Source: Allolucifera butyrica
GTDB lineage: Bacteria > Bacillota > Negativicutes > Sporomusales > UPPP01
Direction of reading: 5' to 3'
Length of the DNA: 64,000 nt
Assembly (NCBI RefSeq): GCF_900476375.1
Contig: NZ_UPPP01000105.1
Span: forward strand, 1 to 64,000
In this document: piece after piece, positions 32,488 through 41,340 of the stretch
Layout: each line of letters begins with the position of its first letter
How positions within the stretch are numbered: the stretch's first letter is position 1
Position numbers and translations under genes: made by a program
The notes under the pieces: generated by a model
Seen by the model: only the letters and a program-made list of their open reading frames with translations
Told to the model about the DNA's origin: nothing
The model's database searches: none

Positions 32488-33777
32488 ATGTTTCGCAAGT
32501 ATAGATGGAATATTGTACTTATGCTATTTTTAGCCAATGCCATTAACTATGTTGACCGGTCAGCCATGTCTGTCGCCTTGCCTGTATTGAACAAAAAATT
32601 TCATTTAGACCCCTTTGAAACCGGTTTAATTCTGAGTAGTTTTTTTATCGGTTATGCTCTCTTTAATTTTGTCGGCGGTTATCTTTCCGACATTAAGGGA
32701 CCCAAAAAGGTTATGGGTTACGCTATGGCGGTCTGGTCGGTCTTTTGCGGCCTGACGGCAGGAACCTTTAATTTTGTGTCCCTGTTTACCGTCCGTTTGA
32801 TTTTTGGGTTTGGGGAAGGCCCCCTTACCTCTACTACCAATAAGACAACGAATAACTGGATTCCCCTGAAAGAGCGGGCGACCGCCGTTGGCATCTGCAA
32901 TGGCGGCGCTCCTGTTGGCGGTGCGCTTTCCGCGCCGATCGTCGCCTTCATTTCGTTGAAATGGGGCTGGCAGGCATCCTTTCTCGCTTTAGCCGTAATC
33001 GGAATCATTTGGACGCTGATCTGGTGGCGGGTAAGCGCCGATAAGCCGGAACAGCATCCTCAGGTATCGGCGGAAGAAGTGGCGGAAATCCACGCCGGCA
33101 GGAACGATCTGGTAACCGGGCCGCAAACAACGGCTGCGCCGGTTAAGGTTTCCCTGCTCTCCGTTTTAAAACAAAGCCGGATTTGGGCTTTATTAGTGGG
33201 AATGTTCGGTTACAATTATACGCTCTTCTTTTTCCTTACCTGGTTCCCAACGTATCTGGTGGATGCGAGACACCTGAGTATCGCTCAAATGGGCTTTGCC
33301 GCTATGTTGCCGTGGATAGCGGGTGCGGTTGGACAAGTTGCCGGCAGTGTTATTATCGACTATATTTACCGGAAAACGGGAAAATTACTTTATTCACGGA
33401 AGATTGTCCTGGTAGTCTGTCTGATGTTCGCGGCATTATGCGTTGGTTTTACCGGTTTTGCCAGCACGGCTGCCGGTGCGGTAACGCTGATGACCATTGG
33501 TATTTGCTTCCTGTATTTGCAAGCTACGACCTATTGGGCTATTATCCAGGACATTGTACCGAGTGAAAAAGTTGGCGGCACCAGTGGTTTTATTCATGCA
33601 GTGGCTAACGTGTCGGGAATTTTTGGACCAGCTATCACGGGATGGCTGGTAGAAACCACCGGTAAATTTACGAGTGCCTTCGTGTTGGCGGCCGGTCTGG
33701 CAATGATCGGCGCCTTGGCGGTGGCTTTCTTTGTCAACGCAACGCCGGCTGACGCTAAAAAAGAAGTAGTGGCATAA
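32488..33777 (+). CDS. MFS transporter, hexuronate (ExuT/ACS family) type
   Basis: Secondary importer with 12 predicted membrane segments, 429 residues. NAINYVDRSAMSVALPVL in helix 1 and the D-x-K-G-P loop (LSDIKGPKKVMGYAM) are typical of the anion:cation symporter group that includes ExuT, GudP and GarP. Lying between uxuA and uxaC it most likely brings in glucuronate or a related sugar acid. The ATG follows GGGGGGAG. The final residues are charged and cytoplasmic. The gap upstream holds no clear terminator. Confidence 0.88.
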   Translation: MFRKYRWNIVLMLFLANAINYVDRSAMSVALPVLNKKFHLDPFETGLILSSFFIGYALFNFVGGYLSDIKGPKKVMGYAMAVWSVFCGLTAGTFNFVSLFTVRLIFGFGEGPLTSTTNKTTNNWIPLKERATAVGICNGGAPVGGALSAPIVAFISLKWGWQASFLALAVIGIIWTLIWWRVSADKPEQHPQVSAEEVAEIHAGRNDLVTGPQTTAAPVKVSLLSVLKQSRIWALLVGMFGYNYTLFFFLTWFPTYLVDARHLSIAQMGFAAMLPWIAGAVGQVAGSVIIDYIYRKTGKLLYSRKIVLVVCLMFAALCVGFTGFASTAAGAVTLMTIGICFLYLQATTYWAIIQDIVPSEKVGGTSGFIHAVANVSGIFGPAITGWLVETTGKFTSAFVLAAGLAMIGALAVAFFVNATPADAKKEVVA

Positions 33778-33873
33778 ACAAAACCGATATAAGCGCATCC
33801 GGAAGAGTTGGGGGGGGGAATCCGAAAGTCTGCCCCCCTGTTTATTTATTTAAACCCTATATTTTTAATAGAG

Positions 33874-33990
33874 CCTGCTTAAAAAGATGTGGATACTAGG
33901 CGCGGCGAGCATTCGAACGAAGGGCGTACTCAGGCGTACGTTGAGTGAGAACGCGCAGCCACAACAACGTAGATGCGCTTTTTAAGCGGG
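33874..33990. repeat. 117-bp palindromic intergenic element
   Basis: The ends CCTGCTTAAAAAG (33874-33886) and CTTTTTAAGCGGG (33978-33990) are reverse complements with one G-T difference. Inside lie further paired blocks, such as CGTAC/GTACG (33925-33940) and GGC/GCC-bounded GC-rich arms. It sits in the 238-nt gap between the permease and uxaC; a G8/C6 hairpin (about 33810-33838) that might be a terminator precedes it. It has no open frame. It looks like a mobile or dispersed palindromic element. Confidence 0.65.
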
Positions 33991-34021
33991 TTCAGTAAAA
34001 TAAAAGTGGAGATGATTGGTT

Positions 34022-35425
34022 ATGCTGGCGTTTATGGGTGAAGATTATCTACTGGAGACCGAAACGGCACGAAGACTATTCTTTGATTACGCAAAAGATA
34101 TGCCGATTTTCGATTACCACTGCCATCTTCCGGTTCAGGAAATCGCCGAAAATAAGAGATTCGAGAATATGACCCAGATTTGGCTGAGCGGGGATCATTA
34201 TAAATGGCGGGCGTTGCGGGCCAACGGTGTCGCCGAAGAATATATCACCGGCAAGCAGAGCGACCGGGAAAAATTTCGCAAGTGGGCGGAAACTGTTCCC
34301 TATACAGTAGGAAATCCCTTGTTTCAATGGACCTATTTTGAACTTAGAAACTATTTTGGCATTCGGGATATTTTGAATCCGTCCACAGCGGACACAATCT
34401 GGGAAAAGTGTAACGCCATGCTGCAACAGGAAAGTTTTTCGGCCAGAAATCTGATTAAACGCTCCAATGTGAAGGCTCTGTGCACAACGGACGATCCCAT
34501 AGATACGTTAGATTATCACCGGCGGCTGAAAGCCGACGATACCTTTGATGTGAAGGTGTTGCCGACCTTTCGGCCGGACCGGGCATTGGAAATTAGCCAG
34601 AAAGGGTTTGAAGAATGGGCAGGCCAGCTCGGAACGATAACCGGTATTAAAATTCAAACGTTTGACGATTACCGGCAAGCCTTAAAGGCCAGAATCGATG
34701 ACTTTCACCAGGTAGGCTGCCGGCTGTCCGATCATTCGTTGTCGGACTATAGTTATCTTAAAAGCAATGAAAAGGAAATCAGTGATATATTTAAAAAACG
34801 ATTGGCTCACGAATCTTTGTCGGCGGAAGAACAGATAAAATTCCGGTCGGCGGTGCTGCTCTTTTTAGGCGGAGAGTATGCAAAACGCAACTGGGCCATG
34901 CAGATCCATTTTGGCGCCCTGCGGAATGTCAATACCGGAATGCTGCGCTCTATCGGCATCAATACCGGCTTTGACACAATCGCTGATGCCAACTTTGCCA
35001 AGGAGCTGGCTAATTTATTGGATGGGCTGGACAGTTCCGGTTCTCTTCCCAAAACAATTCTATATTGTTTGAATCCCCGCGATAATTATCTGCTGGCGGC
35101 AATGACGGGCAATTTCCAAAGTGATATACCGGGCAAGATTCAGTTTGGTTCGGCCTGGTGGTTTAATGATCATGAAGACGGTATGCTGGACCAAATGAAA
35201 GCATTGGCTAATGTAGGGCTGCTTTCAAGATTTGTCGGCATGCTGACGGATTCCCGGAGTTTTCTTTCTTATCCCAGACATGAATATTTCCGCCGGATTT
35301 TATGCAATCTTGTCGGCGGCTGGGTTGAAAGGGGCAGCTTTTACCCTGATTTAGTGTTTTTGGGTGATATAATAAAAGGGATCTGTTTTAATAACATCAA
35401 GAGTTATCTGGGAGTCAAAGCCTAA
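34022..35425 (+). CDS. uxaC: glucuronate isomerase
   Basis: Isomerises D-glucuronate to D-fructuronate (and galacturonate to tagaturonate), first step of hexuronate use. The 467-residue protein has the N-terminal metal-site DYHCHLPVQEI, the LCTTDDPIDTL block, MQIHFGALRNVN and the C-terminal AWWFNDHEDGM and MLTDSRSFLSYPRHEYFRRI motifs that define the family. The ATG at 34022 is used: GTGGAG is about 10 nt upstream and the earlier TTG at 34016 is too close. Confidence 0.96.
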   Translation: MLAFMGEDYLLETETARRLFFDYAKDMPIFDYHCHLPVQEIAENKRFENMTQIWLSGDHYKWRALRANGVAEEYITGKQSDREKFRKWAETVPYTVGNPLFQWTYFELRNYFGIRDILNPSTADTIWEKCNAMLQQESFSARNLIKRSNVKALCTTDDPIDTLDYHRRLKADDTFDVKVLPTFRPDRALEISQKGFEEWAGQLGTITGIKIQTFDDYRQALKARIDDFHQVGCRLSDHSLSDYSYLKSNEKEISDIFKKRLAHESLSAEEQIKFRSAVLLFLGGEYAKRNWAMQIHFGALRNVNTGMLRSIGINTGFDTIADANFAKELANLLDGLDSSGSLPKTILYCLNPRDNYLLAAMTGNFQSDIPGKIQFGSAWWFNDHEDGMLDQMKALANVGLLSRFVGMLTDSRSFLSYPRHEYFRRILCNLVGGWVERGSFYPDLVFLGDIIKGICFNNIKSYLGVKA

Positions 35426-35453
35426 CACGAAAATAAAAAAGGGATAATTTGGT

Positions 35454-35498
35454 GGAATAGAGTAGAATTATAGTGTTGCTATGATTTTACTCTATTCC
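35454..35498 (+). repeat. 20-bp hairpin between uxaC and uxuB
   Basis: Bases 35454-35473 and 35479-35498 pair along their full length (18 Watson-Crick and 2 G-U pairs) around the loop TGTTG. No T-run follows, so a classical terminator is unlikely; it may stabilise or define the end of the uxaC message, or bind a regulator as DNA. Confidence 0.8.
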
Positions 35499-35546
35499 TA
35501 ATTGGACCGGATGAATATCAGATTATGAAAGAAAGGGTTTGGGCAA

Positions 35547-37154
35547 ATGAATTTAAACAAGGAAAGTATGAAGAATAGCAGGTTGTGGGAACAAGCCGGT
35601 ATTGAGACCCTGAAATTCGATTATGAACAAATGATGTCTTCGTCCCGGGAAAACCCGGTATGGGTTCATTTTGGCGCCGGCAACATTTTTCGCGGTTTCA
35701 TCGCCGTGTTGCAGCAAAATCTTCTGAATGCGGGGAAAGCGGCTGCGGGAATTGTTGCCGTAGAGACTTACGATTATGAAATTATTGATAAAATCTATAC
35801 TCCTTATGATAATTTAAGCTTACTGGCCATTATGAATACGGACGGCAGCCTGGAAAAGAAAATTGTCGGCAGTATCAGCGAGAGCCTGGTGGGGGACCCG
35901 GCCAGGCAAAATGACTGGCAGCGGCTGCAAACCATATTTGCCAGTCCTTCCCTGCAGATGGCCAGTTTTACGATAACGGAAAAGGGATATAATCTCAAGA
36001 ACCTGGCCGGTGATTATTTGGCGGATGTACAGGAAGATATGGACCAGGGCCCGCGGCAGCCGAAAAGTGTTATGGCGAAAATTGCGTCGTTTGCCTATAC
36101 GCGGTTTAAAAACGGCGAATTGCCTATCGCCTTTGTCAGCATGGATAATTGTTCCCACAATGGCGATAAACTGTATAGCGCCGTAGCGGCGATTGCCGCT
36201 GCGTGGGTTCAAAAAGGGCTGGTGGAAGAAGCCTTTGCCGCTTATATCAATAATCCGGCGAAAGTATCCTTCCCGTGGAGCATGATTGATAAAATTACGC
36301 CCCGGCCGGCGGAAAGTGTAAAAAACGCCTTGCAGGCAAGCGGCTTTGACAGCACGGAAATTGTTCGCACCAGCAAAAATACCTTTATTGCACCATTTAT
36401 TAACGCGGAAAAACCGCAGTATCTGGTAATTGAAGATCATTTCCCCAATGGCCGGATGCCGCTGGAGGAAGCCGGTGTGATTTTTACCGACCGGCAGACT
36501 GTGGACCGGGTTGAAAAGATGAAAGTGTGTACCTGCCTGAATCCGCTGCATACTTCGCTGGCTGTTTTCGGCTGTTTGCTGGGATATACCCTGATTGCCG
36601 ACGAAATGAAAGATCAAGAGCTGAAGAAGCTGGTGGAAAAAGTTGGCGAAGAGGGAATGCCCGTAGTCGTGAATCCGCAGATTTTAAATCCGGCAGCCTT
36701 TATCCGTGAAGTCATTGATGTGCGTTTTCCCAACCCGTATATACCGGATACGCCGCAGCGGATCGCGACGGATACCTCGCAAAAGGTGGGCATCCGGTTT
36801 GGCGAGACATTGAAGGCCTACGCTGAAAGACCGGATCTGGATGCGAAATCGCTTACCTATATTCCGCTGGTGATTGCCGGCTGGTGCCGCTACCTGCTGG
36901 GCCTGGATGATAAAGGCCGGGAAATGAATTTGAGCGCCGATCCTTTATTAAGTACCCTGCAAGCCTCGGTAGCGGACATCAAACTGGGTGACACCGGAAC
37001 GGTAAAAGATCGTTTAAGGGCGATTCTGGCCAATACGGACCTGTTTGGTTTGGATCTTTACCGTGTTGGGCTGGGGGAAAAAATAGAAGGGTATTTCCGG
37101 GAAATGATCGCCGGACCCGGCGCAGTGAGAACAACTTTGCAAAAATATCTATAA
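35547..37154 (+). CDS. uxuB: fructuronate reductase (mannitol dehydrogenase family)
   Basis: NADH-dependent reduction of D-fructuronate to D-mannonate, linking UxaC and UxuA. The 535-residue polyol dehydrogenase-type protein has the N-terminal Rossmann motif VHFGAGNIFRGF, the conserved FTITEKGYN and the catalytic-domain block SWSMIDKITPRP-like (FPWSMIDKITPRP), plus CLNPLHTSLAVFG. In family terms tagaturonate reductase (UxaB) is an alternative; the presence of uxuA favours UxuB. It lies 21 bases before eda. Confidence 0.9.
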   Translation: MNLNKESMKNSRLWEQAGIETLKFDYEQMMSSSRENPVWVHFGAGNIFRGFIAVLQQNLLNAGKAAAGIVAVETYDYEIIDKIYTPYDNLSLLAIMNTDGSLEKKIVGSISESLVGDPARQNDWQRLQTIFASPSLQMASFTITEKGYNLKNLAGDYLADVQEDMDQGPRQPKSVMAKIASFAYTRFKNGELPIAFVSMDNCSHNGDKLYSAVAAIAAAWVQKGLVEEAFAAYINNPAKVSFPWSMIDKITPRPAESVKNALQASGFDSTEIVRTSKNTFIAPFINAEKPQYLVIEDHFPNGRMPLEEAGVIFTDRQTVDRVEKMKVCTCLNPLHTSLAVFGCLLGYTLIADEMKDQELKKLVEKVGEEGMPVVVNPQILNPAAFIREVIDVRFPNPYIPDTPQRIATDTSQKVGIRFGETLKAYAERPDLDAKSLTYIPLVIAGWCRYLLGLDDKGREMNLSADPLLSTLQASVADIKLGDTGTVKDRLRAILANTDLFGLDLYRVGLGEKIEGYFREMIAGPGAVRTTLQKYL

Positions 37155-37175
37155 AGAATACCGGGAGGAATCAAC

Positions 37176-37823
37176 ATGATACCGAAATTGCAAGTGCTGC
37201 AAAAAATAATGGAATGCGGTCTGGTGGCCGTAGTGCGGGCGGAAAACTCCGAACAGGCCGTCAAAATTGCCGATGCCTGTATTGCCGGCGGTGTGGCCGG
37301 TATTGAAATTACCTTTACCGTACCGGGAGCGGTGGAGGTAATTAAAGATTTAGTCAAAACCTATTCCTCCGGCGAGATCCTTATCGGCGCCGGCACGGTG
37401 CTTGATGCCGAAACGGCCCGGACGGCAATTCTGGCCGGGGCCCAGTATGTAGTAAGCCCGGCCTTTAATGCGGAGCTGGTAAAGCTGTGCAACCGCTATC
37501 AGGTTCCGGTTATGCCGGGATGTATGACCATCCGGGAAATTGTCGAAGCCATGGAAGCCGGCGCCGACGTGATTAAGGTATTTCCCGGGGAAACGGTCGG
37601 TCCGTCCTTTATTAAAGCGGTAAAAGGGCCCTTGCCCCAGGCTCCTCTTATGCCGACGGGGGGCGTAAACCTGGATAACGTGGGTGAATGGATCAAAGCA
37701 GGCTGTGTGGCTGTCGGCGCCGGCGGCAATTTGACCGGCGGCGCGAAAAAGGGCGACTATCAGTCGATTACGGAGATTGCCAAACAGTTTATTGCTAAGA
37801 TCCGCCAGGCGCGGGGGCTATAA
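37176..37823 (+). CDS. eda: 2-keto-3-deoxy-6-phosphogluconate aldolase
   Basis: Cleaves KDPG to pyruvate and glyceraldehyde 3-phosphate. The 215-residue class I aldolase has catalytic E44 (GIEITFTVPGA), Schiff-base K134 (DVIKVFPGETVGP) and the phosphate loop MPTGGVNLDN. The ATG follows CGGGAGGA. With kdgK 16 bases downstream it completes the route from mannonate. Confidence 0.95.
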   Translation: MIPKLQVLQKIMECGLVAVVRAENSEQAVKIADACIAGGVAGIEITFTVPGAVEVIKDLVKTYSSGEILIGAGTVLDAETARTAILAGAQYVVSPAFNAELVKLCNRYQVPVMPGCMTIREIVEAMEAGADVIKVFPGETVGPSFIKAVKGPLPQAPLMPTGGVNLDNVGEWIKAGCVAVGAGGNLTGGAKKGDYQSITEIAKQFIAKIRQARGL

Positions 37824-37838
37824 AGGGAGGACATAAAA

Positions 37839-38861
37839 ATGGCGCAAGTAGTATGTTTTGGTGAAATTATGATGCGGTTGGCTCCGGGGGGTTATTTGCG
37901 GTTTGAACAGGCCGATTCCTTCGAAGCGGTTTATGGCGGCGGGGAGGCGAATGTCTGCGTTTCCCTGGCCAATTATGGTCTCGACGCCGCCTTTGTCACG
38001 AAAGTGCCGGCCAATCCGATCGGCCAGGCGGCAATTAACGAAATGCGCCGCTATGGCGTGGACACCCGCTATATGGAACGGGGCGGAGAGCGGCTGGGCA
38101 TCTATTTTTGTGAAAAGGGAGCGTCACAGCGTCCGTCCAAAGTGGTTTATGACCGCAGCAATTCGGCCATATCGCAGGCAGACAAGGCCGATTTTGACTG
38201 GCAAACGATTTTTGCCGGTGCCAAATGGTTTCACTTTACCGGCATAACGCCGGCGCTGGGAGACAACGTGGCGGCGGCCACGCTGGAAGCCTGCAAGACG
38301 GCGAAAGCGATGGGACTGACCGTCAGCTGCGATCTCAATTTCCGGAAAAACCTTTGGACCAGTGAAAAAGCGGGCAAGGTCATGAACGGGTTTATGCCGT
38401 ATGTAGATGTCTGTATCGCGAATGAAGAAGACGCGGAAAAAGTATTCGGCATAAAAGCGGCGGATACGGATATTACGGGCGGCAAATTAAGCCACGAAGG
38501 ATACCGGCAGGTGGCGAAGCAGCTTGCGGACCGTTTTGATTTCAGCGCCGTGGCCATAACGCTCAGGGAAAGCATTTCCGCTTCCGATAATAACTGGGCG
38601 GCGATGCTGTATAAAGACGGCGCCTATCATTTTTCCAGGAAATATCCGGTCCATATCGTTGACCGGGTTGGCGGCGGCGATTCCTTCGGCGGCGGGTTGA
38701 TTTACGCCCTGCTGAGCGGCTACCCGGCGCAGGATGCCCTGGAATTTGCCGTAGCGGCCTCCTGCCTGAAGCACACTATCGAAGGCGACCATAACCATGT
38801 AACCGTTAGTGAAGTGAAAACCCTGATGGCCGGTGACGGATCCGGCAGGGTACAGCGGTAA
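37839..38861 (+). CDS. kdgK: 2-keto-3-deoxygluconate kinase (PfkB family)
   Basis: Phosphorylates KDG, product of UxuA, to KDPG. The 340-residue PfkB-family kinase starts VVCFGEIMMRLAPGG, has the substrate-site YGGGEANVCVSLANYG and the C-terminal PfkB signature DRVGGGDSFGGGLIYALL with the catalytic base Asp. The position after eda and before a strong terminator marks the end of the hexuronate operon. Other PfkB substrates are possible but the context is decisive. Confidence 0.93.
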   Translation: MAQVVCFGEIMMRLAPGGYLRFEQADSFEAVYGGGEANVCVSLANYGLDAAFVTKVPANPIGQAAINEMRRYGVDTRYMERGGERLGIYFCEKGASQRPSKVVYDRSNSAISQADKADFDWQTIFAGAKWFHFTGITPALGDNVAAATLEACKTAKAMGLTVSCDLNFRKNLWTSEKAGKVMNGFMPYVDVCIANEEDAEKVFGIKAADTDITGGKLSHEGYRQVAKQLADRFDFSAVAITLRESISASDNNWAAMLYKDGAYHFSRKYPVHIVDRVGGGDSFGGGLIYALLSGYPAQDALEFAVAASCLKHTIEGDHNHVTVSEVKTLMAGDGSGRVQR

Positions 38862-38881
38862 TAGAATCAATTAAGAAGTGC

Positions 38882-38926
38882 AAAGAGTGTTGAAGTCCTG
38901 AGGGATTTCGACACTCTTTTTTTCTT
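38882..38926 (+). terminator. terminator after kdgK
   Basis: AAAGAGTGTTGAA (38882-38894) pairs with TTTCGACACTCTTT (about 38906-38919), followed by TTTTTTTC. The gap to 39083 holds no other recognised feature. Confidence 0.92.
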
Positions 38927-39083
38927 AACTGTTTGTGAAAATTTTTGCGGACAAAGCAGGAAAAGTTTGAAAATTTAGCCAATTTATATATAGGGACTGA
39001 ATCAGGAAACAGTTTTGGCAGTAAGGCATCTTTAATTGGAATAGGAAAAGCGGCAGTGATTGGATTTTAATTGGAGGGGGAAG

Positions 39084-40322
39084 ATGGTTATGTACCAAAT
39101 GGGAAATGTCACGAGAAATACGGTTGCTATGGTTTTAGCAGGCGGCAAAGGGGAGCGGCTTAGTCCGGTTACTTTAAACCGGCCCAAACCTTGTGTTTCG
39201 TTTGGCGGGAAATACAAAATAATCGACTTCGTATTAAGCAATCTTTTTAATTCCGGGATTAAGCGAGTCTATGTCCTGACGCAATACCGGGCCTACTCGT
39301 TAAATAAACACATCAAGGATTCCTGGGCCAAGTGGACCGGCATGGGGGAATTTTATGACACGATTTCGCCGGAAACAAACAATGCCGGCGAAGAATGGTT
39401 TCGGGGTACTGCCGATGCAATCTATCAATTTTTGCACTGCATCGAGGCCACTGATGCGGACTATGTGGCGATCTTTGGCGGGGATCATATTTATAAAATG
39501 GATATCAGCCAGATGATAAGCTATCACATTTTGAACAAGGCGGATATCACGCTGGCGGCGCTGGAAGTTTCGGTTGAGGAGGCAAAGCGTTTTGGTGTTT
39601 TTTCCGTCGACGAAGATTGCCGTGTGACCGCCTTTGAGGAAAAACCGGAAGAACCGGCAACCATTCCTGAACGGGATACTTGTTTTGTTTCCATGGGTAA
39701 TTATATTTTTTCTACCCGGAAGCTTATCGAAGTATTAAAGGAAGGTAAAAAGAGACATGCCGACCTTGATTTTGGCAAGCACGTAATTCCGATGATGCTT
39801 GAACGGGGGGACCGGGTCTTTGCTTACAATTTTGTCGACAATTTAGTCCCCGGCATGCGTCCGGGAGAAAGAGGCTATTGGAAGGATGTGGGAACCATTG
39901 ATTCGTATTATGAGGCGAATATGGACCTTGTAAACGTGGTGCCCCAATTAAATCTCTATAATTACAAATGGCCAATCTTTACCAATCAGAGCAATCTGCC
40001 GCCGGCGAAAACCGTTTTTGATGAAGAAGGACGGCGGGGACAGAGCATCAATTCTTATATCTGCGGCGGCTGCATCATCAGCGGCAGTACGGTACGCCGG
40101 TCCATTCTCGGACCCCGTTGTAAAATAAACAGCTATAGTCTGGTTGAAAACTCAATTTTGTTTGATAATGTGGAAATAGGCCGGTATGTCAAGATTAATA
40201 AAGCAATTATTGATGAAAATATTAAAATTCCCGACGGTACGGAAATCGGCTATAATCATGAAGAAGATAAGCGCAAGGGCTATACGGTGACAGAGTCCGG
40301 AATCGTTATCGTGACCAGATAA
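39084..40322 (+). CDS. glgC: glucose-1-phosphate adenylyltransferase
   Basis: Makes ADP-glucose, the committed step of bacterial glycogen synthesis. The 412-residue protein has the nucleotidyltransferase signature MVLAGGKGERLSPVTLNRPKP and FGGKYKIIDFVLSNLFNSGI, the GTADAIYQ loop, the Asp of FGGDHIYKMD, and a C-terminal left-handed beta-helix of hexapeptide-like repeats. The ATG at 39084 lies 6 nt behind GGAGG; the next ATG (39090) is an alternative. No other glg gene is next to it, unlike the usual glgBCDAP cluster. Confidence 0.92.
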   Translation: MVMYQMGNVTRNTVAMVLAGGKGERLSPVTLNRPKPCVSFGGKYKIIDFVLSNLFNSGIKRVYVLTQYRAYSLNKHIKDSWAKWTGMGEFYDTISPETNNAGEEWFRGTADAIYQFLHCIEATDADYVAIFGGDHIYKMDISQMISYHILNKADITLAALEVSVEEAKRFGVFSVDEDCRVTAFEEKPEEPATIPERDTCFVSMGNYIFSTRKLIEVLKEGKKRHADLDFGKHVIPMMLERGDRVFAYNFVDNLVPGMRPGERGYWKDVGTIDSYYEANMDLVNVVPQLNLYNYKWPIFTNQSNLPPAKTVFDEEGRRGQSINSYICGGCIISGSTVRRSILGPRCKINSYSLVENSILFDNVEIGRYVKINKAIIDENIKIPDGTEIGYNHEEDKRKGYTVTESGIVIVTR

Positions 40323-40352
40323 CCCGAAGTTATGAGACCTTGCCATAAACTA

Positions 40353-40378
40353 AAAGACCGATAATGCGGTCTTTCCTT
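40353..40378 (+). terminator. terminator after glgC
   Basis: AAAGACCG (40353-40360) pairs with CGGTCTTT (40367-40374) around ATAATG and is followed by CCTTAT. It is one of the AAAGACC-type terminators of this genome. Confidence 0.75.
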
Positions 40379-40381
40379 ATA

Positions 40382-40448
40382 TTGACAAGGACGGTGTCTG
40401 CTGGTATAATCCTGCTAATGATACTACTGCAGTAGTATCATTAGCGGG
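40382..40448 (+). promoter_or_regulatory. promoter with a 32-bp perfect palindromic operator (trmB-type gene)
   Basis: TTGACA (40382-40387), 17-nt spacer, TATAAT (40405-40410), with TG at the extended -10 position. Immediately after the -10 box, covering the expected start site, is a perfect 32-bp palindrome (40414-40445; half-site GCTAATGATACTACTG), with two further pairs outside. This is a textbook repressor site for the adjacent TrmB-family regulator. Confidence 0.9.
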
Positions 40449-40485
40449 ATTTAAAATTGTCCGGGTAAGAAAGGAGCCGTTGGCA

Positions 40486-41325
40486 ATGGAAGAGAAACTT
40501 TGTGAAATTCTGCAGCGATTCGGGTTTACCCAGTATGAGGCAAAGGCCTATAAGGCATTGGTTGGCATTGGGCCGTCCAATGCGTCCTATATCAGCAAAG
40601 TATCCGGAATTCCCCGGGCCAGAATTTATGACACGCTGGAATCCCTGGTTGAGCAAGGGATAGTAATGACGGAGGAAAGTGCGGAGGGGGCAAAAACATA
40701 TACCTGTTTGCCGGCAAGCGTTTTTCTTGAAAGAATGCGCAATAGCTGGCTGGCGGATTTTTCTTTCGCCGAGAAAGAACTGAAATCTCTGGAAAGCCAG
40801 GGGGGCAAACCGGATAATTACATCTCGACCCTGCGCGGCAGGGATAACATTCTGGCTTTTTGCCGGATTTTGATTCGCCGGGCACGGCAGCAAATCATGC
40901 TTTCCATTTGGAATCCCATGTACAATGAACTGCTGCCGGACCTGGAGGAGGCAGTGGAAAAGGGCTGCCGGGTGCGCGGCATTACCTTCGAGGTTTCCCG
41001 GCCCCTGGCAGGGCTGTATAATCATCGCCTAAATGAATATATGTCCACGCTGCGGGCGGAAAACTGGTTCATCCTTTCTGTTGACCGCCGTGAACTGTTA
41101 TACGGGCACTCGGCTGAGCGGGACGGGAATGCCTTTTATACGGATGATGCGGTACATATTTATTTGTTGGAAGATTACGTTTGGCATGACGTGCTGGTGA
41201 ACCGGCTCGTAGAGAAACAGGGGGAACAGCTTGACCACTGGATCCTGCCCCAGATGGAGGATTTTTTTAATCGAAAGATGCTGCCGTCCGGATTGGCAAG
41301 AACAGGATACAAGGGTCAAACATAA
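40486..41325 (+). CDS. TrmB-family transcriptional regulator
   Basis: The 279-residue regulator has an N-terminal winged helix (about 1-75: LQRFGFTQYEAKAYKALVGI, IPRARIYDTLESLVEQGIV), a short linker, and a C-terminal phospholipase D-like ligand domain (about 110-250: GRDNILAFCRILIRRARQQI). TrmB proteins often bind sugars such as maltose or trehalose, but bacterial members vary. The ATG at 40486 is 9 nt behind AAGGAG. It sits 15 bases before a DMT exporter gene and likely represses that gene and itself through the adjacent palindrome. Confidence 0.88.
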   Translation: MEEKLCEILQRFGFTQYEAKAYKALVGIGPSNASYISKVSGIPRARIYDTLESLVEQGIVMTEESAEGAKTYTCLPASVFLERMRNSWLADFSFAEKELKSLESQGGKPDNYISTLRGRDNILAFCRILIRRARQQIMLSIWNPMYNELLPDLEEAVEKGCRVRGITFEVSRPLAGLYNHRLNEYMSTLRAENWFILSVDRRELLYGHSAERDGNAFYTDDAVHIYLLEDYVWHDVLVNRLVEKQGEQLDHWILPQMEDFFNRKMLPSGLARTGYKGQT

Positions 41326-41340
41326 TAGGAGGGACTGTAA

